Shown: positions 44,364 to 53,129 of the stretch, one piece after another | Numbering within the stretch: position 1 is the stretch's first letter | Layout: every line of letters begins with the position of its first letter | Assembly: GCA_016521575.1 (NCBI GenBank) | Contig: JAEKDP010000013.1 | Location: forward strand, 1 to 64,000 | Length of the DNA: 64,000 nucleotides | DNA from: Rhodobacteraceae bacterium F11138 | GTDB taxonomy: Bacteria; Pseudomonadota; Alphaproteobacteria; Rhodobacterales; Rhodobacteraceae | Direction of reading: 5' to 3' | Made by a program: the position numbers and the translations under genes | The notes under the pieces: model-generated | The model's database searches: none | What the model was told of the DNA's origin: nothing | The model's input: only the letters and a program-made list of their open reading frames with translations

Positions 44364-44828
44364 ATGAAGACCCTCGTTGCGGCGATGTTCCTGTTGGCGT
44401 GTGCGGTGCAGGGCGCCGTTGCGGGCTGTCGGGACGATCAGGTCTGGCTGCGGGGGGATTGGGGCGAAACGCGATTCATCGTCGAAGTGGCCGACAGTCC
44501 GGGCGAACGATCGCGCGGGCTGATGTTCCGGAAAAGCCTGCCGCGTGGAACCGGGATGCTGTTTGTCTATGAACAGCCGCAGCGGGCCAGCTTCTGGATG
44601 AAAAATACCCTGATCCCGCTGGACATGCTTTTTGTTGACCGCAGCGGCACCGTCACCCGTGTGCATCACAATGCCGTGCCCGGCGATCTGACCGCCATCG
44701 AGGGTGGTGCGGATGTGTTTGCGGTGCTGGAAATCAACGGTGGGCTTGCCGAAAGCTATGGGATCATCGCAGGTTCGCAGATGCGCCACCCGGCCTTTGC
44801 CGATGGGCCGTCTGCCTGGGGATGCTGA
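44364..44828 (+). CDS. DUF192 secreted protein
   Basis: 154 residues. The signal peptide MKTLVAAMFLLACAVQGAVA precedes a DUF192 domain with ERSRGLMFRKSLPRGTGMLF and SFWMKNTLIPLDMLFVDRSG, the conserved core. The family is widespread and periplasmic with unknown activity. It begins 1 nt after the stop of the cold-shock-domain gene, so the two are one transcript, an arrangement I know from related genomes. Confidence 0.92.
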   Translation: MKTLVAAMFLLACAVQGAVAGCRDDQVWLRGDWGETRFIVEVADSPGERSRGLMFRKSLPRGTGMLFVYEQPQRASFWMKNTLIPLDMLFVDRSGTVTRVHHNAVPGDLTAIEGGADVFAVLEINGGLAESYGIIAGSQMRHPAFADGPSAWGC

Positions 44829-44973
44829 CGCGTTTCCCGATCGGCCGGGAACCTGCGGCATCATCCGACGCGCTGGATTTCGGGTTTCAGACAGCGTCCG
44901 GTAATTCAACTTCACCCCGGCACGCTTTAGGGCTTTTCAAACCGGATCGGCCCGGCTAGAGAGACGCACGGTC

Positions 44974-45050
44974 CGGGGCGTGGCGCAGTCTGGTAGCGCA
45001 CCTGTTTTGGGTACAGGGGGTCGTGAGTTCGAATCTCGCCGCCCCGACCA
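44974..45050 (+). tRNA. tRNA-Pro(UGG)
   Basis: 77 nt with encoded CCA. The acceptor stem is CGGGGCG/CGCCCCG, the anticodon stem CCTGT/ACAGG, and the loop TTTGGGT has anticodon TGG. The T-arm contains GAGTTCGAATC. It reads CCN proline codons with U34. No intron. Confidence 0.95.
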
Positions 45051-45070
45051 CACTTTCCGAAAATTGACGA

Positions 45071-45517
45071 CTACCGTTCTGGCACACCACCGGTGCGGCG
45101 ATAGAGACCGGCCAGTTCGCGATCCAGCCGGGCGTCCTGCTGACGCACATGCAGAACCGACCCGGATTTCTGCGGCACGTTCAGGAACACCTGGTTTTGC
45201 ACCAAATAGCCGGGCGCATCGGGGCTGGTTCGGAACTGGATGACCAGTTGCGGCAGATCTTCCGGTGTTCCGTCATAGGTCAGGATGATCGCGGCCGTTG
45301 GTCTTGGCGGCAGATATTGTCGGCACTCGATGGTGTCGGTCGATGGGCGCGAGAAAGTCTGGGCCGGACCATCGCAGGCCCGTTCCAATGCCGACAGCAG
45401 CGAGTCGGGATACTCGGAAAATCGGGCTGTGCGGCTGGCTTCCACCATATCTTGTGGCGCACAGGCGGCGAGTATCATTCCCATGAGTGCGGAAAGCAGG
45501 GGGATCGCGGGGCGCAT
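45071..45517 (-). CDS. Putative outer-membrane lipoprotein of unknown function
   Basis: 148 residues. The lipoprotein signal ends in ILAAC (lipobox, Cys near residue 19). The mature part has two further cysteines (RACDGPAQTF and ECRQYLPPRP), which could form a disulfide, and the strand-rich IILTYDGTPEDLPQLVIQFRT. I do not recognise a family. Its 3' end faces the tRNA-Pro gene. Confidence 0.75.
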   Translation of the reverse strand: MRPAIPLLSALMGMILAACAPQDMVEASRTARFSEYPDSLLSALERACDGPAQTFSRPSTDTIECRQYLPPRPTAAIILTYDGTPEDLPQLVIQFRTSPDAPGYLVQNQVFLNVPQKSGSVLHVRQQDARLDRELAGLYRRTGGVPER

Positions 45518-45723
45518 CTTGCCAATCTCCGAAAAAAAATGCCTCGGGGGCGGGGGTCGTAAGATATCCCCATTTTTGGGGATGAGTCGCGCGCCCGCTG
45601 GTTCTGCGTCGCAGCATGGAACACGATGATTGCTTTAGTATGTCATTGTGATTTGCTTTCAAACAGGCGGTATTTCGTGCTCGGGCACAGTCGGCAACGC
45701 AGCAATCCCCATGTTAACTATTT

Positions 45724-45732
45724 TGTGGATAA
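45724..45732 (-). promoter_or_regulatory. Consensus DnaA box
   Basis: The minus strand reads TTATCCACA, the exact DnaA 9-mer. It is a single copy about 340 nt before nrdJ. DnaA control of ribonucleotide reductase genes is known in other bacteria; here it is only a positional suggestion. Confidence 0.55.
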
Positions 45733-45849
45733 CTCTCCCTGTGGTTGTGCACCCCAAAAACTCGGGCCAAGGTCAAGTCCAAAGTCGGAGAAAACCGGGA
45801 AAAATTGCGTTGACCAGATGGGTCGGAATGCGCCAAATTGTGTTCACCA

Positions 45850-45892
45850 GCCGCCGAGCCACTAAATCTGGTAGGTAAGCCAAGACGGCGGC
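45850..45892 (+). promoter_or_regulatory. Leader hairpin upstream of nrdJ
   Basis: GCCGCCG (45850-45856) and CGGCGGC (45886-45892) enclose a 29-nt loop containing CCACTAAATCTGG, itself able to form a short inner stem. It lies on the plus strand within the likely nrdJ leader. It may be an mRNA structure or a regulator site. Confidence 0.4.
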
Positions 45893-46070
45893 GAGATCGG
45901 AACGCAAAGACCAAAACCTGTGAAACTGGGCGTTTTTGCCTGTTGAAACTCTTCTCTGGAAGGGCACGGACGGGATTTGTCTGACCGAACCAAGATATCA
46001 CAAGGCGTTGCAGAACAGCGCCAGGCCGGTAGGGCCATTACGAAATTGCTGGAATACAGAGGCAGCGCAC

Positions 46071-49000
46071 ATGAAGATTGAACGCAAATTCACCACCACC
46101 GGTCAGGACGCATATGCCAAGCTGGATTTCGTCTCGGTGACGTCGGAAATCCGCAACCCGGATGGAACCATCGTGTTCCGTCTTGAGGATATTGAAGTGC
46201 CGGCAAGCTGGAGCCAGGTTGCCAGTGACGTGATTGCCCAGAAATACTTCCGCAAGGCAGGCGTTCCCGCAAAGCTGAAGAAATTGCGTGAAAAAGACGT
46301 CCCCGAATTCCTGTGGCGTTCGGTTCCGGATGGCGATGACGTGGACATGGGCGGCGAGACCTCATCCAAGCAGGTGTTCAACCGGCTTGCCGGTGCCTGG
46401 GCCTATTGGGGCTGGAAAGGCGGCTATTTCAGCACCGAAGAAGACGCCCGCGCCTATTACGACGAAATGCGCTATATGCTGGCCACGCAAAAGGCGGCCC
46501 CCAACAGCCCTCAGTGGTTCAATACGGGTCTGCATTGGGCCTATGGCATCGACGGTCCGGCGCAGGGACACCATTATGTCGACCACAAGACCGGCAAGCT
46601 GACCAAGTCGAAATCCAGCTATGAACATCCGCAGCCGCATGCCTGTTTCATTCAGGGCGTGCAGGACGATCTGGTGAACGAAGGCGGCATCATGGATCTG
46701 TGGGTCCGCGAGGCGCGCCTGTTCAAATACGGCAGCGGCACCGGCACCAATTTCAGCCACCTGCGCGGCGAGGGCGAGAAACTGTCCGGCGGCGGCAAAT
46801 CCAGCGGGTTGATGGGCTTTCTGAAAATCGGCGACCGCGCGGCGGGCGCCATCAAATCAGGCGGGACAACCCGTCGGGCAGCAAAGATGGTGATCGTGGA
46901 TGCCGATCACCCGGACATCGAGGATTTCATCAACTGGAAGGTGCTGGAAGAGCAGAAAGTCGCCAGCATCGTCGCGGGCTCCAAGATGCACGAGCAGAAG
47001 CTGAACGCGCTGTTCGAAGCCATCCGGGTCTGGGACGGGGCCGAGGACGACGCCTATGACCCGGCCAGAAACGACGCGCTGAAATCCGCGATCCGCGACG
47101 CCAAGCGCAGCATGATCCCGGAGACCTACATCAAGCGGGTGCTGGATTACGCCAGGCAAGGCCACACCAGCATCGAATTCCCGACCTATGACACGGATTG
47201 GGACTCCGAGGCGTATAACTCGGTGTCGGGGCAGAATTCGAACAACTCGATCCGCGTGACCAATGCGTTTCTGACCGCCGTGGAAAAGGATGCGGATTGG
47301 GAGCTGATCAATCGCACCGACGGTTCGGTTTCCAAGGTCGTCAAGGCGCGCGATCTGTGGCAACAGGTCGGCCACGCGGCCTGGGCCTGTGCCGATCCGG
47401 GCATCCAGTACCATGACACGGTCAACGAATGGCACACCTGCCCGGAAGATGGCGAAATCCGGGGCTCAAACCCGTGCAGCGAATACATGTTCCTGGACGA
47501 TACCGCCTGCAACCTGGCGTCGATGAACCTGCTGACCTTCCTCAAGGACGGGGAATTCCAGGCCGAAGACTATATGCACGCATCCCGGCTGTGGACCGTG
47601 ACGCTGGAAATCAGCGTGATGATGGCACAGTTCCCGTCCAGGGAAATCGCGCAACTCTCCTATGATTTCCGCACGCTGGGGCTGGGCTATGCCAACATCG
47701 GCGGCTTGCTGATGAACATGGGGTATGGCTATGACAGTGACGAAGGCCGGGCACTGTGTGGTGCTCTGACCGCGATCATGACCGGCGTGGCCTATGCGAC
47801 CAGCGCCGAGATGGCCGGAGAGCTGGGTGCGTTTTCGGCCTATGAACGCAACGCTGATCACATGCTGCGGGTGATCCGCAACCACCGCAACGCGGCCTAT
47901 GGCGCCACGGACGGCTATGAACAGCTGGCGGTCAACCCGGTGCCTCTGGACCATGCGAACTGCCCGGACCAGCGTCTGCTGAGCCTTGCCAAATCGGCCT
48001 GGGACGAGGCGCTGAGCCTTGGAGAAAAGCACGGCTATCGCAATGCGCAGGCCACCGTGATCGCGCCCACCGGCACCATCGGGCTGGTGATGGATTGCGA
48101 CACCACCGGGATCGAGCCGGATTTTGCATTGGTCAAATTCAAGAAACTGGCGGGGGGTGGCTATTTCAAGATCATCAACCGCTCGGTACCGGCGGCGCTA
48201 GAGAAACTCGGATACTCCTCCGCTCAGATCGAGGAGATCGTTTCCTACGCCGTCGGTCACGGAACAATTGGCAACGCGCCGGCCATCAACCACACCACGC
48301 TGGCGGGTCATGGCTTTGGTGCCAATGAACTGGCCAAGGTAGACGCCGCGCTGGAAAGCGCCTTTGACATCCGTTTCGTGTTCAACCAGTGGACCCTGGG
48401 CGAAGAGTTCTGCACCAACGTGCTGGGCATTCCGGCGGACAAGCTGAACGATCCGACCTTTGATCTGCTGAAAACGCTGGGCTTCAGCCGCCAGGACATC
48501 GAGGCCGCCAACGATCACGTCTGCGGAACCATGACGCTGGAAGGTGCGCCGTTCCTGAAGCCCGAGCACTACAAGATCTTCGATTGCGCCAACCCCTGCG
48601 GCAAGAAGGGCAAGCGGTATCTGGACGTCAACAGCCACATCACCATGATGGCCGCCGCCCAGTCGTTTATTTCGGGGGCGATCAGCAAGACGATCAACAT
48701 GCCCAACGATGCCACGATCGAGGATTGCCAGAAGGCGTATGAACTGTCCTGGAGCCTGGGGGTCAAGGCCAACGCGCTTTATCGCGACGGCTCGAAGCTG
48801 AGCCAGCCGCTGGCATCCGCGCTGGTCGAGGACGACGACGAGGCCGCCGAAACCCTGGAAAGCGGCAGCGCGCAGGAAAAGGCGACCGTGCTGGCCGAAA
48901 AGATCGTCGAAAAGATCGTGGTCAAGGAAATCGTGCGCAGCCACCGCGAAAAGATGCCCCAGCGGCGCAAGGGCTATACGCAAAAGGCCATCGTCGGCGG

Positions 49001-49745
49001 TCACAAGGTGTATCTGCGCACCGGCGAATACCAGGACGGAAACCTGGGCGAAATCTTCATCGACATGCACAAGGAAGGTGCCGGTTTCCGGGCGATGATG
49101 AACAACTTTGCCATCGCCGTGTCCGTGGGCCTGCAATATGGCGTACCGCTTGAGGAATTCGTCGACGCGTTCACCTTTACCAAGTTCGAACCCGCCGGCA
49201 TGGTGCAGGGCAATGACAGCATCAAGAACGCGACCTCGATCCTGGACTATGTGTTCCGCGAACTGGCGGTCAGCTACCTGGACCGCACCGATCTGGCGCA
49301 TGTGAAACCGCAGGGGGCCACGTTCGACGACCTGGGCCGGGGCGAAGAAGAAGGCGTGTCCAACGTCAGCGAAATCAGCGAGACCGCCGCCAGCAAATCG
49401 CTGGAAGTGCTGAAACAGATCAGCTCGACCGGGTATCTGCGCAAACGTCTGCCTCAGGAACTGGTGGTGTTGCAGGGCGGCCAAACCATGGGTGCAACGG
49501 CGCTTGACGCCGGGGCGGATGCCCAGGCCGCCCTGCAGACCCTGGTGCCGGAAACGGCAGCAGCGATCAGCACCACAACGACAACCGCGATGGCCAGCGG
49601 AACCGTATCTCTGGATGCGCGCACCAAGGCCAGGATGCAGGGCTATGAAGGCGAGGCCTGCGGCGAATGCGGCAACTACACGCTGGTGCGCAACGGCACC
49701 TGCATGAAATGCAACACTTGCGGCGGGACAAGCGGGTGTAGCTGA
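46071..49745 (+). CDS. nrdJ: Adenosylcobalamin-dependent (class II) ribonucleotide reductase
   Basis: 1224 residues. The large class II form is seen in alphaproteobacteria. Motifs include [35 protein letters not shown] (cysteine near residue 469), the [20 protein letters not shown] tail region and a C-terminal Cys-rich ribbon ([26 protein letters not shown]). It reduces ribonucleotides with coenzyme B12 and no separate radical subunit. The ATG at 46071 ([11 protein letters not shown]) is chosen for conservation and a GAGG RBS; the frame is open further upstream. The leader is long and the 3' region strongly folded. Confidence 0.95.
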   Translation: MKIERKFTTTGQDAYAKLDFVSVTSEIRNPDGTIVFRLEDIEVPASWSQVASDVIAQKYFRKAGVPAKLKKLREKDVPEFLWRSVPDGDDVDMGGETSSKQVFNRLAGAWAYWGWKGGYFSTEEDARAYYDEMRYMLATQKAAPNSPQWFNTGLHWAYGIDGPAQGHHYVDHKTGKLTKSKSSYEHPQPHACFIQGVQDDLVNEGGIMDLWVREARLFKYGSGTGTNFSHLRGEGEKLSGGGKSSGLMGFLKIGDRAAGAIKSGGTTRRAAKMVIVDADHPDIEDFINWKVLEEQKVASIVAGSKMHEQKLNALFEAIRVWDGAEDDAYDPARNDALKSAIRDAKRSMIPETYIKRVLDYARQGHTSIEFPTYDTDWDSEAYNSVSGQNSNNSIRVTNAFLTAVEKDADWELINRTDGSVSKVVKARDLWQQVGHAAWACADPGIQYHDTVNEWHTCPEDGEIRGSNPCSEYMFLDDTACNLASMNLLTFLKDGEFQAEDYMHASRLWTVTLEISVMMAQFPSREIAQLSYDFRTLGLGYANIGGLLMNMGYGYDSDEGRALCGALTAIMTGVAYATSAEMAGELGAFSAYERNADHMLRVIRNHRNAAYGATDGYEQLAVNPVPLDHANCPDQRLLSLAKSAWDEALSLGEKHGYRNAQATVIAPTGTIGLVMDCDTTGIEPDFALVKFKKLAGGGYFKIINRSVPAALEKLGYSSAQIEEIVSYAVGHGTIGNAPAINHTTLAGHGFGANELAKVDAALESAFDIRFVFNQWTLGEEFCTNVLGIPADKLNDPTFDLLKTLGFSRQDIEAANDHVCGTMTLEGAPFLKPEHYKIFDCANPCGKKGKRYLDVNSHITMMAAAQSFISGAISKTINMPNDATIEDCQKAYELSWSLGVKANALYRDGSKLSQPLASALVEDDDEAAETLESGSAQEKATVLAEKIVEKIVVKEIVRSHREKMPQRRKGYTQKAIVGGHKVYLRTGEYQDGNLGEIFIDMHKEGAGFRAMMNNFAIAVSVGLQYGVPLEEFVDAFTFTKFEPAGMVQGNDSIKNATSILDYVFRELAVSYLDRTDLAHVKPQGATFDDLGRGEEEGVSNVSEISETAASKSLEVLKQISSTGYLRKRLPQELVVLQGGQTMGATALDAGADAQAALQTLVPETAAAISTTTTTAMASGTVSLDARTKARMQGYEGEACGECGNYTLVRNGTCMKCNTCGGTSGCS

Positions 49746-49770
49746 ACAGGATCGCGCTCTTGGCGGGGCG

Positions 49771-49928
49771 CGTAGGGGTCGCAGGGCTGCCAACCGGTGA
49801 CCGGACCCCGACGAAACAACGAAGCAGGGCGACGCGATGGCCCGCTTCATCTCACCGGGGCAGGACTCTGCAGAAACCTATGGTTTCGGCTCTGTCCTGC
49901 TCCACGCAAAATCGTGGATTTTGCGTGG
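49771..49928 (+). ncRNA. Strongly folded RNA region downstream of nrdJ
   Basis: Three consecutive hairpins: CGT-A-GGGGTC with GACCCC-G-ACG (49771-49780, 49804-49813); GCAGGAC with GTCCTGC (49860-49866, 49894-49900) enclosing GAAACC-TAT-GGTTTC (49873-49887); and a perfect 12-bp stem CCACGCAAAATC/GATTTTGCGTGG (49902-49928, 3-nt loop). It is either a structured 3' UTR, a processed small RNA or a palindromic repeat element. No family recognised. Confidence 0.5.
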
Positions 49929-50025
49929 TACAAGGGGCGGGTGCGCTCGCTCTGGACGACGTTCAGGCCGCAGGCAAAAAACATACCGGGCGGTAAACTA
50001 GATGAGCCTGAACGGCGAAACTCAA

Positions 50026-50052
50026 ACGGGGGGCTTCGGCTCTCCGTTTTTT
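50026..50052 (+). terminator. Rho-independent terminator after the nrdJ 3' region
   Basis: The stem ACGGGGGGC/GCTCTCCGT (nine pairs, two of them G-U) with a TTCG tetraloop is followed by a T tract (50047-50052). It lies about 280 nt after the nrdJ stop, so the nrdJ transcript may include the folded region. Confidence 0.75.
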
Positions 50053-50359
50053 ATGTTCCGGTTTATGCGCGTGGTTGCAAAGGGTTATGTGCAGGGCGGG
50101 TTCCCGCTGACTCGCAAGATCCGGGGGTTTGGGCGGTGCGCCGCCGGTCCGGGTCTGCCGTGTCGGATACAACCTGCGCAGCCGCTTTGGGGGCTCTTGC
50201 TTCTGCGGTCGGTCGCCGATCCGAACCCGGTTTTTGGGCAGGTTCCGGCACGGTGATGCGACCCGTGCCGGCGCTGGGGTGACAGCGCGGCGGAGGATGC
50301 ATTTGTTGGCCCTGTCCGCATAAATGGACAGCAACACTGTCAAACAGGAGACATATCAA

Positions 50360-50599
50360 ATGCGACTCAAGACCCTGACCTTTCTGTCTGCAATCGGCCT
50401 GGCGCTGCCCGCACTTGCAACCGCCGCGACGGAACTGGACGCCAATGGCGATGGCCTGCTGACCCTGGACGAAGTTCAGGCGGTGCTGCCTGAGACAACC
50501 GCCGAAAGTTTCACGGCGATGGACGCCAACGCGGATGGTGCGCTGGACGGCGAAGAAATCAGCATGGCGCAGGACGCCGGTTTGTTGCCCAAGGGCTGA
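50360..50599 (+). CDS. Small secreted EF-hand protein
   Basis: 79 residues. The signal peptide MRLKTLTFLSAIGLALPALATA is followed by two calcium-binding loops, DANGDGLLTLDE and DANADGALDGEE, each with the Asp-x-Asn/Asp-x-Asp/Gly spacing of EF hands. The ATG at 50360 has an AGGAG RBS. It is probably a periplasmic calcium-binding protein of unknown partner. Confidence 0.85.
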   Translation: MRLKTLTFLSAIGLALPALATAATELDANGDGLLTLDEVQAVLPETTAESFTAMDANADGALDGEEISMAQDAGLLPKG

Positions 50600-50604
50600 A
50601 GTCG

Positions 50605-50634
50605 CGCGCCCGGCCTGTCGGAGGGTCGGGCGCG
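50605..50634. terminator. Hairpin between the convergent EF-hand and mttB-like genes
   Basis: CGCGCCCG (50605-50612) pairs with CGGGCGCG (50627-50634) around a 14-nt loop, directly after the EF-hand stop and 14 nt from the opposing stop. No T tract. Probable bidirectional terminator. Confidence 0.6.
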
Positions 50635-50648
50635 ATCACCTGCCCCTG

Positions 50649-52199
50649 TCACGCGGGCAGGTGGATGTTGAACCGCCTGCGGATCCGCGCATCGGTTTCA
50701 GGATCGAAACGCGCCGCGGCGCGCTGTGACAGGATCTCCTGTTTGCGTGCCGTGGCCATTGCAACCAGATCGGGCTTGCCCTGTTCGGCCCATTCCCTGG
50801 GCGACATGCGGTTGCCCAGCGTTGGATACAGATGGTCGGCCTGCATGCGGCCAAGGGTTTGTTCCGTGCCCAGATAATGCCCGGCGCCGCCGATACAGAC
50901 CTCGCGGATCTGGTCCAGCGCCAAGGTGTCTTCGCTGACCTCGATGCCGCGCACACAGCGCAGCGCCTGCCCGATCAGATCGTCGCCCAAGATCAGCGAT
51001 TCATGGCAGAACCCCAGCAACGAGGCATGCATCCCGGCGGCTTCGTAGATCATGTTCACCCCCGACAGGCCCGCCATGACGTTGGAACACATCTGTTCCC
51101 AGCCGGCCTGCATGTCGGGCAGCTTGGAATCCGCAGCCCCCGCCGCAGCCCCGCCGGGCAGGTCGTAGAACCGGTGCATCTGGGCGCAACCCGCCGTCAG
51201 CAGCGCCTGTTCTCCGGATCCGATGCTCATCGCTCCGGTGCGCAGGTCCAGCCCGAAGGGCCAGGTTCCGAACACAGCGGGATGGCCCGGCTGTACGGCA
51301 TGGACATAGACCAGCCCGGCCAGGCATTCGGCCACAGCCTGAACGATTGCCCCGGCGATGGTCGAAGGTGTGGTCGCCCCGGCCATGCCCGCCGAAAGCA
51401 ACAGCACCGGCATGCCGCCGCGAATGACGTTTTCCATGACCTGACAGCTTTCGGTCGCAAATCTGAGGGGAGGCACGACGAAGCAGTTGGAATTGGACAC
51501 AAAGGGGCGGGCGCGCCACTTGTCTTCGCCCCCGGCGATCATGTGCAGCAATTCCAGCCCGTGTTGCACGAAACCCGGTTCTGAGAACGAAACACCAACG
51601 TGTTTCGTCGTGCCCGCACAGCAGGCGTAAATCGTGTTCAGGTCCATCTCCAGGTTGTCGGTAATGTCGCGGCAGACCATCGGGCGTTGCAGGAAATGGA
51701 TGTTGTTCAGCCGGTCCGCGATGCGCGCGGCATCGTGCAGGTCCTCAAGCGTGCTTTCGCGATAGGTGCGCCCTTGCGGGTCCACCATATGCACGGCCGC
51801 TCCGGCGGTGCCGTAGTGAACGCGCGTGCCCGACAGGTTCAGGTCATGGGCAGGAGCGCGCGCCATCAGGGTGATGCTGCGATTGGCGCGGGCAATCGTG
51901 TCCTCGATCAGCGCAGGCGGGAAACGAATGCGCCCGTCCTCGCCCAGGCGGGCCCCGGCGTCGGTCAGCAGGCGGATACCGCTGTCGGGCGCATCGGCCA
52001 GTCCGATCTGTTCCAGCACATTCAACGCCGTGCGGTGAATGTTCTGGACATCGGTTTCGCTGAGCGGATTGAACCGGCCGCCGGACAGGCCGGGGCGGAT
52101 CGGGCGAAGGTGATCGGCCAGCGGGGCAGAGCGCGCAGCGCGGCGGGCCGCCCGCCCACCGCCGCGGTTGGGGACCGAGAGTCTGGATCGTGTGTTCAT
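50649..52199 (-). CDS. Trimethylamine methyltransferase (MttB) family protein, non-pyrrolysine
   Basis: 516 residues matching the MTTB family throughout: LSETDVQNIHRTALNVLEQIG (split), RVHYGTAGAAVHMVD, DITDNLEMDLNTIYACCAGTTKH, GSGEQALLTAGCAQMHRFYDLPGG. No in-frame TAG occurs, so it is of the pyrrolysine-free type, whose characterised members demethylate glycine betaine or other quaternary amines onto a corrinoid protein. No corrinoid-binding partner gene is adjacent, so substrate and electron path are unknown. It is transcribed towards the EF-hand gene. Confidence 0.88.
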   Translation of the reverse strand: MNTRSRLSVPNRGGGRAARRAARSAPLADHLRPIRPGLSGGRFNPLSETDVQNIHRTALNVLEQIGLADAPDSGIRLLTDAGARLGEDGRIRFPPALIEDTIARANRSITLMARAPAHDLNLSGTRVHYGTAGAAVHMVDPQGRTYRESTLEDLHDAARIADRLNNIHFLQRPMVCRDITDNLEMDLNTIYACCAGTTKHVGVSFSEPGFVQHGLELLHMIAGGEDKWRARPFVSNSNCFVVPPLRFATESCQVMENVIRGGMPVLLLSAGMAGATTPSTIAGAIVQAVAECLAGLVYVHAVQPGHPAVFGTWPFGLDLRTGAMSIGSGEQALLTAGCAQMHRFYDLPGGAAAGAADSKLPDMQAGWEQMCSNVMAGLSGVNMIYEAAGMHASLLGFCHESLILGDDLIGQALRCVRGIEVSEDTLALDQIREVCIGGAGHYLGTEQTLGRMQADHLYPTLGNRMSPREWAEQGKPDLVAMATARKQEILSQRAAARFDPETDARIRRRFNIHLPA

Positions 52200-52586
52200 G
52201 CTGTGTCTTCTTGCTGCAGAATGGCTGGGAAGGATGATCCGGACGGATCAGGGCCGACCCCGCGCAGCACGACCACGACGGGCACCGATGGTGCGCAGTA
52301 TCAGGCATGTTTTGCTTTGTTCAGCCTGCATGTGCCCTCCCGTGCTGGGCACCAGAGTGACGAATCACCCGCGACATTCTGTCCTGTTTGCGACGCGATG
52401 GTTTGGTTCCGACCCGGTTCGGACCACGCGCCTGCAAACGGCAGGGATCGCAATTGCCTCCAAGAATCAGTGCAAATCCCTAGAATCATGGTATTAATAT
52501 CCAATAGTCGGAAAATTTTCTGGATATGAAGGGTGTGTAAACGGTTCTGGCGCATGGTGGTCTGAAAGACCCAGGGGAATGAAACG
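52200..52586. other. 387-base divergent intergenic region between mttB-like and OMP genes
   Basis: No gene recognised. Near the outer-membrane protein start lies the inverted repeat ATATCCA (52497-52503)/TGGATAT (52521-52527) with a 17-nt centre, in an AT-rich patch 60 nt before the start codon, a possible operator. TGATCC-GGAC-GGATCA at 52235-52250 is a second palindrome. Confidence 0.45.
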
Positions 52587-53108
52587 ATGCAAGCTGCCGC
52601 TTCAGTTGTCGTGTTTGTCTTGTCCGCTTCGGCCGTTCTGGCCGAGGATTGGACCGGCGGCTTTTTGGGCGGACAGGTCGGGTATTCGAACATCGATCCT
52701 TCGGACAATCGCGTGGACACCGATGGTTTTACCTATGGTGTGCACGCCGGATACGACCATGATTTCGGTGATTGGGTCCTGGGCGGAGAGCTGGATTACG
52801 ACCGGCTGAACATCGATATCGGCTCGGGCACCACGGCGGTGAATGCGGATCATCTGTACCGCGCCAAGCTGCGGCTGGGATATGATTTCGGCGACGCCCT
52901 GGGATATGTGGTGGCAGGTCCGGCCCGATTGAAAACCTCGGCGGGCAGCTATACCGAAGCGTTCTATGGGCTGGGTGTGTCGGTCCTGATGTCGCCAAGC
53001 TGGAGCATCACCGGCGAATATCTGTATCAGGATTTCAACGACGCGGCAGGTGGCGGCGTCGATGCCAAGATTCAGTCCTTCACCCTGCGTGCGGCCTTTC
53101 GGTTCTGA
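52587..53108 (+). CDS. Outer-membrane beta-barrel protein, OmpA/Omp25-like fold
   Basis: 173 residues. The signal peptide MQAAASVVVFVLSASAVLA is followed by eight probable amphipathic strands: WTGGFLGGQVGYSNI, FTYGVHAGYDHDFGDW, VLGGELDYDRLNI, YRAKLRLGYDFGD, WSITGEYLYQDFN, ending in aromatic Phe (FTLRAAFRF), as expected for barrel insertion. It is a small barrel of the Omp25/porin-family type; no peptidoglycan-binding domain follows. The role is structural or surface-related. Confidence 0.88.
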   Translation: MQAAASVVVFVLSASAVLAEDWTGGFLGGQVGYSNIDPSDNRVDTDGFTYGVHAGYDHDFGDWVLGGELDYDRLNIDIGSGTTAVNADHLYRAKLRLGYDFGDALGYVVAGPARLKTSAGSYTEAFYGLGVSVLMSPSWSITGEYLYQDFNDAAGGGVDAKIQSFTLRAAFRF

Positions 53109-53129
53109 TCCGGACCGGACGCCATGGTC

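Larger units (their letters stand above)
45518..46070. other. 553-base intergenic region upstream of nrdJ
   Basis: No convincing gene. It holds the small perfect hairpin ATCCCCA/TGGGGAT (45566-45572 and 45577-45583), a consensus DnaA box (45724-45732), and a stem GCCGCCG/CGGCGGC (45850-45856 and 45886-45892) about 180 nt before the nrdJ start. Its size suggests a long 5' leader or complex control of nrdJ. I found none of the core motifs of a cobalamin riboswitch. Confidence 0.6.
49746..50359. other. 614-base region after nrdJ without a convincing gene
   Basis: The first 310 bases hold three hairpins and a terminator, listed separately. From 50053 to 50359 short open frames exist on both strands, but their composition and lack of motifs argue against coding. 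A frame from 50002 (MSLNGETQTGGFGSPFF) runs straight through the terminator hairpin and is probably not translated. Confidence 0.5.

Noticed and set aside
45518..46070. Cobalamin riboswitch for the B12-dependent nrdJ
   Set aside because: I could not find the conserved B12-box or core motifs; only unrelated hairpins are visible.
50002..50256. 84-codon ORF starting MSLNGETQTGG downstream of nrdJ
   Set aside because: It runs through a terminator hairpin and its T tract, and the later part has no protein-like composition.
52235..52250. TGATCC-GGAC-GGATCA palindrome as a sigma-E promoter for the mttB-like gene
   Set aside because: With an 18-nt spacer the -10 position reads AGCCA, which is not promoter-like.
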